Shown here: positions 33,021-43,713 of the stretch, piece by piece
How the letters are laid out: every line of letters starts with the position of its first letter
Position numbering within the stretch: the stretch's first letter is position 1
Assembly: GCA_036429605.1 (NCBI GenBank)
Contig: JAVFKD010000010.1
Coordinates: 372,001-436,000, forward strand
Length of the DNA: 64,000 bases
From: Cladobotryum mycophilum
Taxonomy: Eukaryota > Ascomycota > Sordariomycetes > Hypocreales > Hypocreaceae
Direction: 5' to 3'
Notes under the pieces: generated by a model
The model's input: only the letters and a program-made list of their open reading frames with translations
Database searches by the model: none
What the model was told of the DNA's origin: nothing
Program-made: the position numbers and the translations under genes

Positions 33021-34003
33021 TGGTTGGTAAAGCTGTCAACAAACGAGGACTTTTAAAGCATGAAGAACGATTAGAAGGGGACAGTAATTGACACAACGAC
33101 AGTAAAAACGGATCGGATCGAGGCGTCATACAATGGTTAAAACAAAGCCGATATGAGCGATACGACGGGATGGAATATTATGGAACAATGTCTTTCAGTC
33201 TTTGCCATGAGAAAAAAATAAAACAATGACCAATGTATAGAATTGGTAAAATATTCAAAACATTCTCTTATAAACTGATGGCGCGGGCAGTCCTCCCTAT
33301 GAGCACCACGATCCAGTGACACTCTCATTTTACTACCCACAGACAAACCTTGGTAGTGAGCCAACACCCGATCCCACAGGTATCACATCATTTTTTGAAA
33401 GTGATATGCCTAACCACCAACTCCATCTTTTCTCAAAGTGTCCATACTCCTTTCCTGTGTTCCCTCCTCTCCACTATCACAAATAGAGAACATGAAGCCT
33501 TGTGATGTTGATGTCGGTGCATAGCACACCATTGAAAAGGTTATAGCTTATAAGCCCAAATCCAGATATTATTTTGTCATGATTTCGTGGAATAGATATA
33601 ACGCCTAATCCCCAAAACATTCCAGATTGAATGCACGCTCAGTCCGCTACTGTTGTGCCACCATCGATAGGCACCTCTCAGGGGTCAACCGCTCCTCTTG
33701 ACCATCTCCTTTTTTCAGAGTCATGGATATTTATATCACTGCGCCATCTTCAGCATCTCATTTCTCTCTCGCAGCGCTTTACGCCGGCAGATTGCTCGTA
33801 TGAAACCTGCATCCCTCATCATGCGCGCTATTGTCCGTCGCCACAATCGTCTTATAGTTCGCTGAGCACTCCCAGCAGAATTGGTAAAGGCACCTAGAGC
33901 CTGTTGGTCATGGTCGTAATTAGCACGCCTATGTGTTTCATTTGAGAGGCTGTTGAGACCGGTAATGTTTACCCCGGATTGCGAATGAGAAGGCTAAAGT
34001 GAA
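33021..34003. other. intergenic between thioredoxin and RBR genes
   Basis: Convergent 3' flanks of the two genes. No coding signal of its own. The last RBR exon lies just to the right. Confidence 0.5.
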
Positions 34004-34978
34004 TTATTCGACCCAAGTACCCCTGCAGGAGTGGGAGGATGAAGCCCATTTGTTACCACAGCCCCAGCAGAACTGGTGGGAGCACATGGAACCTGTTCGA
34101 GTTGGTATGAGTAATTTTGAATGAGACGGGCAGCTTCATAGTACCATGGCATAGTTCATTACTCAACACGGATTGTTTGTTGTGTGATACCTCGAGAGGG
34201 GGAAAAAGAGAAAGGGGAAAGAAAGGGGCAGATGAGTAAAGAAATCAAGAAGCCTTACAAGTCATGTGTGAACTATTTTCATGTCAGTATTATTAAACAA
34301 TCACCATGACTACAGAGCCAGAAATCTCACCATCCGCCATTCTTTTCAATCCGCGCCTTGCACTCCGGACAGCGCTTCGTCGTCTCATCAATCTTTTCCT
34401 CGCTAGCTTTGTTCTCCTCGGTGTGACGGGCCTCGTTCTCCTCGTTTTCCCTTTTGGTCCGAGCCTCGTACTCTTCGGGGCTGATGTTTATCTCGTCATA
34501 GTCCTCGCACGTCAGGCCCGTGTGCCAGGACACCTTGTGTTGGAAGCATGACAGGTGATTGCACGAGTTGCACCTGACTATGGGCTGATCTGTTCCGCCG
34601 TCGTGAAGCTGACCGGACCCGCAGCCTGAGGAGCACTAACATGAAACGGTAAGCGGGTGAGCACATTGGGGGGTGGAATCGAGGTCAGGATATTACCCAT
34701 ATAAAGTCACTGTCCTGCTGGATAGCGAAGCGAAGCATCAGCTCTTCATACTTCTCCTTCGTCTCATCGTCGCTAAGCCGCTGAACATCATCATACTCGA
34801 GAACGGCAGCACACTCGGGACATCCAATCTCCTTCCAGATCTTGTTTTGCAACTCGGACTTGATGGACGCTCGGATACACGGCAGGCACGTATTGGGCAG
34901 GTGTTCGCATTTCAGAGTGATGAAAGAACTGGGGAAATGGACGTCCTCCTTGGTCTCGGTGCAGATGACACACTCCAT
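34004..34978 (-). CDS. RBR (RING-IBR-RING2) E3 ubiquitin ligase with a 14-nt microexon
   Basis: RING-HECT-hybrid ubiquitin ligase of about 229 aa, which passes ubiquitin through a catalytic Cys in RING2. Four exons were read: 34978-34697, 34635-34331, 34272-34259 (14 nt) and 34092-34004. RING1 runs from MECVICTETKEDV through CEHLPNTCLPCI to IGCPECAAVL. The IBR domain is CSSGCGSGQ, CNSCNHLSCFQHK and GLTCEDY. RING2 is CPECKARIEKNGG, then CSHMTC built across the microexon, then CSHQFCWGCG. The catalytic Cys codon itself is split by the intron before the microexon. A long charged helix (EARTKRENEENEARHTEE) links IBR and RING2. An upstream exon is possible, because an acceptor-like CAACCTTTAG-type site lies just before the chosen start. 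The substrate is unknown. Confidence 0.86.
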
Positions 34979-35781
34979 CTCTGGCAGCTCCTCCTAAAGG
35001 TTCAGGAAACAACACATGAGCGTGCAATTCAAGAGAGGATATGGCATATATATAGAATAGAAAATTTTTTGCGGTCATGATGATGAAGGGGCTTTCACAC
35101 GATTTATACTCTCGCCGGTTTCATCATTTTCTGTGGGAGGCCCACCAAGTTACATTTATAAGATGAGGCCGGCGTCAGGCTTGTTTTCTTGAGGCGGAAA
35201 TAGACGGTTAAGTACTTTGGTATAGGTATTTTGGCCTTTAAGTTATTTGACTAAATATGCTTCCAGGTTGCATATACTTCATTCCCTAGCATTGGTTGCA
35301 ACGACTCACCGAGATCTATCCTGTAATTACACGGACTGCTGCAGCGTTACAGCCTTTATCGGCATAAACAGCGCATTATATATAACCTTGATAATATTTC
35401 TATCGCAGAAGTTTATGAGTGCATAAGAATTCAGTGTATACCGACCAAGCACGAATGCTGGATGGCATGTCATCCCCCCGCTTGTCACATATGACAAGCT
35501 AAAGCGACTGAATCGTGTCTATTGTAAGGGCATCGGCTAACATGACTACATTAGGGGCTGATTAGAAACACCTTTGCGATGGCCTTTTCTTTTTCGTAAA
35601 GACGCTGAAATATCACATTGTTTACCGTCTGATCTTGATTTGGCCTGTGCATTTCCGAGACAACGCATTCTTCAGGTTTCTCAGCCTCACCCCTACCTCT
35701 AGGTTAATCTTTTACAACAACTAAGACTCACTACTAACTACTCACCTGTTTACTTTATTTCAACCAAACCATCTACTCAAA
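34979..35781. other. divergent intergenic region of RBR and CxxC-less thioredoxin-like gene A
   Basis: About 0.8 kb, AT-rich. The adenine-rich leader immediately before 35782 resembles those of the neighbouring small thioredoxin-like genes. No other gene is seen. Confidence 0.5.
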
Positions 35782-36132
35782 ATGACTAAAGCTATTACGT
35801 TAACGTCCGAGGCGCATTTCCAGTCCTTTGTCAAATCCGTTCCCTATGCCGCAATCTACATATACGACGGCGGGGCGCACGATCTGCCCGTTTTCAACAA
35901 CGCCGCTGATCAGCTCACCATCCCGGGCCAATACGCCTTTGCGTTCATCGATTATCCCAGCATTGCAGACATCATAGAGGACCTCGTGGACATGGTAGAT
36001 GATGAGCCCATGGTTCCGGCTTTGCTCATCTATCGTGCCGGGGAGCCAGTAACGTCTATTGACGAGGTTGAAGGCGGTGGCATCAGAAAACTCACCGAGG
36101 AATGGCACCAAAAGGCGTTGACGGCGCAGTAG
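35782..36132 (+). CDS. thioredoxin-like protein A, no CxxC site
   Basis: A 116-aa intronless protein. The thioredoxin fold is recognised from the order of elements: an N-terminal strand and helix (AITLTSEAHFQSFVKS), the central strand AAIYIYDGG, a helix ending in TIPGQYAFAFIDY, and the cis-proline strand MVPALLIYRAGE. Where thioredoxin has WCGPC this protein has GGAHD, so neither redox Cys is present and it cannot act as a disulfide reductase. The protein contains no cysteine at all. It lies 500 bp upstream of its closest relative B, with which it shares about a third of positions. Probable tandem duplicate with a binding or structural role; function unknown. Confidence 0.85.
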   Translation: MTKAITLTSEAHFQSFVKSVPYAAIYIYDGGAHDLPVFNNAADQLTIPGQYAFAFIDYPSIADIIEDLVDMVDDEPMVPALLIYRAGEPVTSIDEVEGGGIRKLTEEWHQKALTAQ

Positions 36133-36632
36133 TAAGGGGACCCAAGACAGTTCTCCTATTTCCCGCCTATTTTATCGCTATAGATTGTATAAGAGGGGGT
36201 GGTCAGGGAGGGGGGCGAACGAATTGGTGATAAGGCTGGCCCTGAGGGTTGAATCTCATTCTTACATACTCAATAAATTTGCTACAGTATGGATGTAATC
36301 TGGCCATCGAGATGCAGTGGATTTGGCTGAGATATACAAGTGTTCTTGGAAGAACTGGCTTCATCGACTGGAAAAGACGCCGTTCGCCCCATTGGACAAT
36401 TTCATGAATCAGAGTAGTCTTTTGTTGCAACTCTTTTGGGACCCCATGGCCTCAACTCCCTGATAATGTGGCATTATTGGTCGATCAAAGGCGAGACATG
36501 AGGTAGCCTTAGGCACGCCCCCTCCCAACGACATCTCCAACCTCTCATTTCTTCCACTTTCATCAACAACTACAACAACAATACCGCACAAAACATCCTC
36601 AAAGCGCATCATACAAAACTCAATCGCCCAGT
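36133..36632. other. spacer between thioredoxin-like genes A and B
   Basis: 500 bp. It holds the 3' flank of A and the A/C-rich leader of B (about 36535-36632). No extra gene is seen. Confidence 0.5.
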
Positions 36633-36992
36633 ATGTCTCAGGCAGTTACCCTGACAGCCGAGGAGCAGCTCAACTCCCTCATCACATCCACGCCCCGCGT
36701 CGCCATCTACGTCTACGAGAATTGGTGCACTCATGACGTCGCTCTCTACCACAAGACGGTAGAGCAGCTCGCCGTCCCCGGCCGCCTGGCCTTTGCCATC
36801 ATGCGCTACGGCGACCTCGGCGAATTGATCACGGAGATGATCGATCTGGATCCCTTTGGACAGCCTGATCTCCCGGCCTGGATCGTCTATCAGGATGGGG
36901 AGGTAGCAGACACGGGTCATGGTGTCGATGAGAAGGCGCTCAAGTCGTGGGTTAAGGGATTGCACGCGGAAGCCTCGGGTGTGAATCAATAA
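36633..36992 (+). CDS. thioredoxin-like protein B, single-Cys remnant site WCTHD
   Basis: A 119-aa intronless paralogue of A. The elements are QAVTLTAEEQLNSLITS, then VAIYVYENWCTHD, then AVPGRLAFAIMRYGD and the cis-proline strand DLPAWIVYQDGE. The position of WCGPC reads WCTHD: the Trp and the first Cys are kept, while Gly, Pro and the second Cys are lost. This could leave a monothiol-like or purely structural site. It is the intermediate between the true thioredoxin and proteins A and D. It is followed on the same strand by two decayed copies. The function is unknown; the frame is clean and the codon use is that of an expressed fungal gene. Confidence 0.87.
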   Translation: MSQAVTLTAEEQLNSLITSTPRVAIYVYENWCTHDVALYHKTVEQLAVPGRLAFAIMRYGDLGELITEMIDLDPFGQPDLPAWIVYQDGEVADTGHGVDEKALKSWVKGLHAEASGVNQ

Positions 36993-37321
36993 GAGTGTGC
37001 GAGTCCTTGTCTATAGATTATGTCTTTTATTCCTGCATGAAAGACAGCTGGGCGGGTGTGTTGGGTATGAGTGATTGCATAATAGGATATACAAGACATG
37101 CATTTCTTGTCAAATTTCTCCTTTAAGTGACAAACACACTGTATTTTACGTATTCATCGTGGTATGGAATCGATGGTGTCGCATCGCAAAGTGCAAGCAG
37201 AGCAAACGCCAACAACCACCGTCTCCCCCTCTCAACACGACAAACTACTTATCCATCCATCTATGCGCATTATTAAAAGCTCGTATACCGGACAATAAAC
37301 AAGACGAGAGGACCAAAGCAA

Positions 37322-37625
37322 ACATCACAATATCAGAATCCCGCTTCAAAGCCTTCATCACCTCTGTCCGCCCTACTTCGCCGTCTACGTCTACGTCCAG
37401 GTCTACGTCTACGAGGCGATGACCACACCGGGCCACCTCCCCATCTTGAATCGAAGCGCCAATAGAGTTTGGTGACATTGCCGACCCAGCGGCTGAGCTT
37501 CTTTACATGGACAGAGGAAAACGAACCCAGATCTTCCCGGCCTGACTTATCCTCCAGGGACAGGAAAGCAGTTGGATTTAGTCTCCTGTCGTTTTGCCAG
37601 ACAGAATCAGACCCAGGCTTGAAGA
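37322..37625 (+). pseudogene. decayed copy of the CxxC-less thioredoxin-like family (copy 1)
   Basis: The N-terminal strand/helix reads ITISESRFKAFITSV, and after a one-base shift YFAVYVYV, matching the start and central strand of A and B. The middle is deleted or scrambled (TTPGHLPILN). It resumes in another frame as IEFGDIADPAAELLYMD and reaches FPA followed by a TGA exactly where B has the Trp of PAWIVY. At least two frame changes and one nonsense codon are seen, so unlike other frame breaks in this window this is real decay. No start codon in good context remains. Confidence 0.72.
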
Positions 37626-38009
37626 TGAGCACAAGAAAGTTTCAGAGGTAAAGTAGTAAAATGAAAACAAAAAAAAAGGGAGGGTGCTGAATTTCTCATT
37701 GTCTGCTGAATGTAAAAAGGAAAAAAGAAAGCCTCAGTGTTAGGAGCTCAAGGTGAACTGTTTGCATAAAAGGGAATAGTATAAGGTACAAAATTCACAG
37801 CACATAATTATCCAGGCAACATTCATACATCTTGGCATCTGCATCTAGTCGTATGAATGTCGTATCCCAAGATACACACCCCCGCCTTCATTCCTCTCAT
37901 ATGTATATATATATTCACTCCTCTTATTCACACTCACTCACTCACCGCATCTAATAAACCCCATCATCCAAGCACAAGCAACACCCAATCATCTTAAACA
38001 AACACAGCC

Positions 38010-38372
38010 ATGCCCAAAAGCCATCGCCATATCCTCGGAAGAATACCAAAGACCTCATCAACTACAACGCCCCCACGTCACCATCCACGTATACACCGAC
38101 TTCCGCAAAGGATGAACCCCCCCCCAATCTTTGACGACAGTCGCAGGCAGATTCTAGCATCCCCGACGAAATACGCAACTCCCAATTCGTCAAAACATGG
38201 CGGGAGCTTCTGGACCTTGCCTCAGAAGTACTCGAAATCCACGGCCATGGGGAGTGCTCCTAGTCCCTGCGCTAGTCTTCATCTCCGTCGGGGAGCAATG
38301 AAGGAGTTTGATTCCTTCATCGAAGCGGGTGATTTTTGTCAAGGCCGCTTGAGGAGAAACATCGTGCCATGA
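38010..38372 (+). pseudogene. decayed copy of the CxxC-less thioredoxin-like family (copy 2)
   Basis: An ATG in good context at 38010 begins MPK. The family N-terminus continues in other frames as AIAISSEEYQ, DLINYNAP and HVTIHVYTDF. Later pieces in different frames are WRELLDLASEVLEI and the cis-proline strand VPALVFISVGE, which aligns with MVPALLIYRAGE of A. At least four frame changes and several stops are needed to follow the homology. The single 120-codon frame over this span is therefore not a meaningful protein. The order of remnants is colinear with A and B. Confidence 0.7.
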
Positions 38373-38840
38373 TAGAAGAGTAGAGAAAAATCACATGAAA
38401 GTATGTAGCATACTGGGATCAAACCCACTAATACCGTATTGTATTAAGAAAAGCAAGGGAAAACATTATGCTCTCCTGGGTATCAGAATATATATATTTC
38501 TTTTGCTGCTAGCATTTTGAACCAATCTCATACAGCTTCGTTCCTCCATACCACCACCACGAAAGAGCCCTTTTTCTGAAGTCAACAAGATCCCCCTCCC
38601 CCCAAACAACAAGATTATCCATAAAAGAAGAAAGGAAACAGGAAAGGCAATGACATGCCATGCCATTCCGTCCGATAATCATCATCCACATAGCCAGGCG
38701 AGCGCCTTGGCACTATTACTCTCACATGAGCAAAACACAAAGTCATTAAAAAGCAAAACGGAATCACATCACTCACCAGCTCCAAGCTGCCCCTCAACCC
38801 CCTCAACCCCTCTAACCCCTCCCCCTCCTCCTCCACCCTC

Positions 38841-39215
38841 TCAACCCTGCCTCCTCACCCTCGCCTCATCCCTCGCCTTATCCTGATACTTATCAATTAT
38901 CTCCCCCAGCGTCCCCGGGTGCACATTCTCAGCAAGCACCTCGACCTGGCTCCCGTCCCTAAAGACGACCAGAGCGGGAAGCTCCTGCACCCCGGGGAGC
39001 ACCTCGATGGCCACCTGCGTCTCCTCCAGCGACCGGCCAAAGTCCAGCGTCGCAAAGGCGTACCGGTCCGGCAGTGCAAAGTAGTTGGCCATGTCCTTGA
39101 AGGTGGCCAGGTAGGTGTGCGGATCCGTGTGGATGAAGAGGACGAGGTAGGCCGTCGACTGCAGAGCGGCCTGGAGTTGGGACTTGTTGGCGATGACGGC
39201 TGGTTTGTACGGCAT
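38841..39215 (-). CDS. thioredoxin-like protein D, no CxxC site
   Basis: A 124-aa intronless member of the same family on the opposite strand. It has an N-terminal helix region (VIANKSQLQAALQST), the central strand LVLFIHTDPHTY, then FALPDRYAFATLDFG and the cis-proline strand ELPALVVFRDGS. The redox site is replaced by DPHTY and no cysteine is present. The spacing ANYFALPDRYAFATLDF mirrors ADQLTIPGQYAFAFIDY of A. The C-terminus is a charged helix (IIDKYQDKARDEARV), longer than in A and B. Its inverted position at the end of the array suggests an inversion or an independent duplication. Function unknown. Confidence 0.85.
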   Translation of the reverse strand: MPYKPAVIANKSQLQAALQSTAYLVLFIHTDPHTYLATFKDMANYFALPDRYAFATLDFGRSLEETQVAIEVLPGVQELPALVVFRDGSQVEVLAENVHPGTLGEIIDKYQDKARDEARVRRQG

Positions 39216-39354
39216 GTTTTTTGCCCTTTCTTTCTTTCTTTCCTTTTTCTTTCTTTGTTTGTTGGGCTGTGGTTTGTATAAGACTTATTATCAATAAAGA
39301 TGTATAATATATTGTGTCATGTGTATAAAAGCAATGATGGTTTCAAGCAGTTTC

Positions 39355-39373
39355 AAAAAAAAAAAAAAAAAAA
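39355..39373 (+). repeat. poly-A run
   Basis: 19 consecutive A, lying upstream of protein D. Confidence 0.8.
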
Positions 39374-39748
39374 GACAATATGAAATTCACCCCCGGATTT
39401 ATACCCCATCCATAGAATCCATACATCAGACCACCGCACCACATTTAAACCCTTGCGGGGCTGGAAAAAAAAAGCACAAAGAGTCAGAAGAGGGGAGAAG
39501 CACACGCCCAAGGAGGCATTTCCACCTCGCATCTGTCGCCTCTCTCTCGTTCGCTCTCTCCATCCATCCATCCCCATCCATCCATCCAGTAACAACAACA
39601 CACAATCGGTGCATGTCTCATCCCTCTCGAGCTGAAACGGGCAGGTCATATGTCCTCATCATTACGTTTCCGGCCTCTTGCACATCATCACAAATACATT
39701 TCTATCTATCTCAGCACCTTTGTTTTGTCTTTGCACAAAAGCCTAATG

Positions 39749-39750
<2 letters not shown>

Positions 39751-39779
<29 letters not shown>
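39751..39779 (+). repeat. (GA)n microsatellite
   Basis: About 14 GA units. Confidence 0.85.
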
Positions 39780-39781
<2 letters not shown>

Positions 39782-40583
39782 AGAGAAGGAGGGAGGGGGA
39801 GGGGGAGGGGTGTGAGAAAAGGGGGAGCTTCTTCCCCGCGGATGCTTGTAGTTGCATGTTCTCTGCCCGTTTATGCAAGGGAGAGGAGGACCAGAAAAAG
39901 AATCATGTCGCCAAGGATTCATGCTGAAACATGGCGCGCTTAAAGTGAAAACCTGCTTTTATTTTATTTTATTCTATTTTCCTCGGCAGCTTTTTTTTTA
40001 CTGCTCTGATATCATTCGTGGGTGTTCCATCAATCACGTCTGGACACGGGCTTCCCTCCCTCATATAATATTTCACTCACGCAGAGAGATTCATCCAATA
40101 AACAATCGTTTTCGGTGTATAAGAGACCGAAATGGGTCCTCGATGCTAAAATCTTCAGCTCCTCGCTGCTGCAACGACAGTCCTGCATATGTAGTGAGAT
40201 GTCATATGTGGGTTGGTAGCATCACTAAATAGAAGCCCAACGTAACCTTTGATATGTCCCAAGTGGGTATAGGGGGCGTGACGGGATGAGCTGGCTGACA
40301 ATCAGATGGATCCAATCTCGGAAGCATCTGCATCTCTACGTAGTGGACATTGGATAGTATGATTGATTGTGTTGGATGCAGGAGTTTCTTCATTCCCAGT
40401 AATATCGCCATGCCCTCCCTTCTCAGCCCAAGTTTCGATACGCCGTCTCCCAGATCAACCGAACCGCCCTGTTGTTTGTCGTCCATGTCCCAAGAAACCA
40501 CTTTTTAATATCCGTCCAAACCAGACTCCAAACAATAATCGCCACCTTTCAACTCCCAACTGTCTTGTCATGCCAAAAAAAAG

Positions 40584-40620
40584 TAAAGAAAAAGAAAAAG
40601 AAAAAGAAAAAGAAAAGAAG
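40584..40620 (+). repeat. (AAAAAG)n-like repeat
   Basis: Five to six near-perfect hexamer units, rich in A and G. Confidence 0.75.
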
Positions 40621-40790
40621 AAAAAAAGATCAACGCTAATAATACAGACAGCATGCCCAACATGCGCTTCGCTAATTTATTCAAATATCCCTCTCCCATA
40701 TGCAAATCCGTAAACGCTCTCCTCCTCACTGGCCCCAGGCCGTAACAAGGTTATTGCGGACATGACTCAAAATCTCGTAGACTGTTATTC

Positions 40791-43713
40791 TCACTCTTCC
40801 GATTCTGCGCTCAGCCTTCCTACGCCGGAGTCTGTTCGCTTCTTGAGTGGCGACAGGTCTCTCTTCGTCCTCCTCTCTCCCTTCTCCTGCACAACCTCGA
40901 CCGCTTGTTTCACCTCTGGGTTTAGAGCAACCGTGGGGCCCATAGACTTTCTACGATTGGCATCATCCGCGACCTTGAGCCTGCTCAAATCGGCCACTCC
41001 AACACTCTTTCGTGCTGCCACCTTGTCCGGTGGCTTCAGCCCGCCGCCGTTTCGAGAACTTGCACCAATCTCAGTGGAGGTGCTCTCCGTGGGTGAGGAG
41101 GCATTCATCGAATATCTCAATCTCGAGATCCCTCCCCATCGACTCAGGTTCCAAAAACTACCATCGCCCTTTATCTGCTCATCCGATTCAGCCGCGCTGA
41201 TCAAGCTGAAGCTAGGAGTAGGGGGCTGCGTGGGTCCATTCGAGGTCAATGACGCCCGAGTGCGAACACTACTCGTAGGACTAATGGGGTTTGCCACACG
41301 CACTGGCGAGCCAGTCACAGCGGGTTGCTTCCGAAGTTCGGAAGCATGAGTAGGCGACGAGACTTGTATGGGCGTAGGCGACCTAATCTTCCTTGGCGAA
41401 GCTGATCGGTCGTTTCTCAGCGGCGTCCCGAGCGCGCATGCTCGCCCCTCGTCAACATCCTGCCGCCAGCTCATGATTCGATCAGTCGGGTGCTGACACT
41501 GGGCTGGGCTCAGATTGAGCGACGGCCGCCTAGACGTTCCTCCGCTTGCTCTAGTGATGATGCTACCGCTTCGCCCAAGACCGTTTACTTTGCTAAACTT
41601 GGAGCTCATCTCCCACTGATTCTGCTGTCTTTTCTTAAATGCGCAGTCCTGCCTGAAGACCTTGATGGTGCCTGTCCTATCTGTCGTGACGATGATGTTG
41701 CCATCGGGATGGTGGCAGCGTTTGATGTAGCCAGGACTCTCCTCGGGTTTCCTGACGCTGGATGCATGAACCTCGGTTTGGGCCGTTTCAGAAAGGGTCG
41801 TTTGACTAGTGGCCGCCTCATCCAAGCTACGCAACAAGACCGGAGGCGGGTTGCACAAGTCAAATACGGGATCTCCAGACGCACTTAGTAGCTGCTTTGT
41901 TCGAGTTGGCGCCATAAGCGCAGTCGTCACAACTTCCGGATGGGCGTCGAATGTCTCATACGGTTGCCTATCCTTGACTTCGGCCTCGGGAGTGTTCGTG
42001 CTCCAGATGTAAGCCCTTCGATCCTCGCTGCCTGAAATGATGTAGGCACCATCGTCGCTAAACCGGGCGTGAATTTGGCTAGACTGGTTTTCCAGACCCT
42101 TGAATTTCACTTCAAGCATCCTCGTTTTCAGACTGTAGATGCGCACGCGGGAGTCGTTTGAGCTAATCAAGACTTTGACATCGCCGTCCTCCGAGTCGGG
42201 AGGAACCATGGCAGTCTTAATACCCGTAATTTTGCTACCCTTTGCATTCTTTCCTCTCGAGGACCGCACGTGGATCTGGAACTGAGGCTTCAGGCCATCC
42301 GTGTCGAAAAACCAACACAATCCACTGAGCACACCGCAAATTGCCGTTTTACCATCTGGGGAGAATGCTACGGCTGTAATAAATTCGTTGGTAGGCGCTG
42401 AGTAAGCCACCACCTTATCAGGGATGCTCCACAGTCTCAGTTGGGCATCCAGCGATCCCGCCAAGAAGAATCGATCATCCTTGGGATGAAACGCAATCGA
42501 AGTAACCAGATCGGTGTGTTTGAAGGTTGCCAAGCATTCCTCTCTACTTGTATGCCACAGCCGGACAGTTTTGTCCATGGAGGACGAGAGAAGAAAGTTG
42601 TTCTTGCTCCAGCATAGCGACAATACCTCACCGGTGTGAGCCTTGAATTCCCGAATCGGCTTACTTCGGAACACTGGAGCGCTGAGCCTTTCCTTGCGTT
42701 TGCCCGCACAGTCCTTCTCCGCATCCTCTTCCTCCTCCTCCTGCCTCCGCTCTTCCTCTGTTGAAATAACCGCGAATACTCGCACCACCTGATCCTTGCC
42801 CGCCACCGCCAGATATCGACCATCGACGCTGAATTCGGCGGCCCAAATGGCATCGCCAGCTTTGAGAAGTTTTGTGCCTACTGCGGTCGCAGGCATACGG
42901 CCCTGCGGCTGCTCATCTTCCTTTGGCGGTTTGGAGCCCAATAGTTCCTGGGCCAAGAATAGACGGTGAAAGTTGCGGTGCTTGGTATTGTAAGGTTTGA
43001 CGCGGATATAACGAGGCGGTTCCTTGTGCAGGGGGATGTAGCCGCCGCCATCGCTGATAACTGATGTCGTAGCTGGGAGACTGCTCCCGTCGGTGCGGAG
43101 GTCGCCTATTTCGGAGTCGGATTCGTCGAAGTCATCGTGTCTCTTGTTGAAGGAGCTACGCATAGCAAGACGGCTGAAAAACGATGTGCCTTTTCTACAA
43201 GGCCGAGTTAGCAGAGCTACAGGGGCGGGCAGTGCATAGCTAGAAAGAGTGTATACCTTCGCTCCTTGGGTAGGTCGGCGAGTCCGCTTTTAGTTGGGCT
43301 TTCGCTATTCTGTCCAGCGAGACCATCGGGGGCAGGACTCTCGGGGCGGCCAGAGCTGCGCAAGCGATGGGCGAGGGACTCGGCGCCGGTGTTTGTTCGC
43401 AGGAAAATTTGCTGGCCAGCTCTGTCAGCCTGTTGGTCAATGACATAACATGCAGAGAAGCACATACCGTACTCAAAGGATCAAGAGCGGTCGTCGGTGG
43501 CGGAGTGGCAGAAGGCGTGAGCGATAGTGACAGGCCCTTGGATTCCTTGTTGTCCTTTCCAGTCTGGAGGGTCAATCGGCCAGTCGACCTCCTGGATGGC
43601 GGGGGGTCTGAGGATCGGGGACGGGAGTTTTGGTGGTGTTACCATCCCGCTTCGAGGCCAACTGGCCATCGCCCAGACTCACCGGCGAGGATATCTGGGG
43701 AGACATATTCCAT
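40791..43713 (-). CDS. WDR44/Dgr2-like WD40-repeat protein
   Basis: A 909-aa product from four exons (43713-43683, 43607-43468, 43411-43257 and 43194-40791), all in phase. The N-terminal third is low-complexity and Ser/Pro-rich (TPSATPPPTTALDPLST), then FLRTNTGAESL and a conserved pre-propeller stretch RYIRVKPYNTKHRNFHRLF. The propeller has blades AIWAAEFSVDGRYLAVAG, LLSSSMDKTVRLWHTS, FFLAGSLDAQLRLWSI and ISGSEDRRAYIWST. A basic, Ser-rich tail follows. The architecture matches yeast Dgr2/YMR102C and animal WDR44, a Rab11 effector on recycling endosomes. That role is inferred from family membership. The 31-nt first coding exon was placed by splice phase and a good donor. Confidence 0.88.

Larger units (their letters stand above)
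39216..40790. other. intergenic region with simple repeats
   Basis: Contains an A run, a GA repeat and an AAAAAG repeat listed separately. The open frames here are repeat-derived or lack coding bias. It includes the upstream region of D and the 3' flank of the WDR44-like gene. Confidence 0.5.

Noticed and set aside
34673..35080. 135-codon plus-strand frame
   Set aside because: Antisense shadow of the RBR ligase first exon.
38395..38470. Possible tRNA on the minus strand (gggtttgatccc-like T-loop)
   Set aside because: The acceptor and D arms cannot be paired convincingly and no A-box is present.
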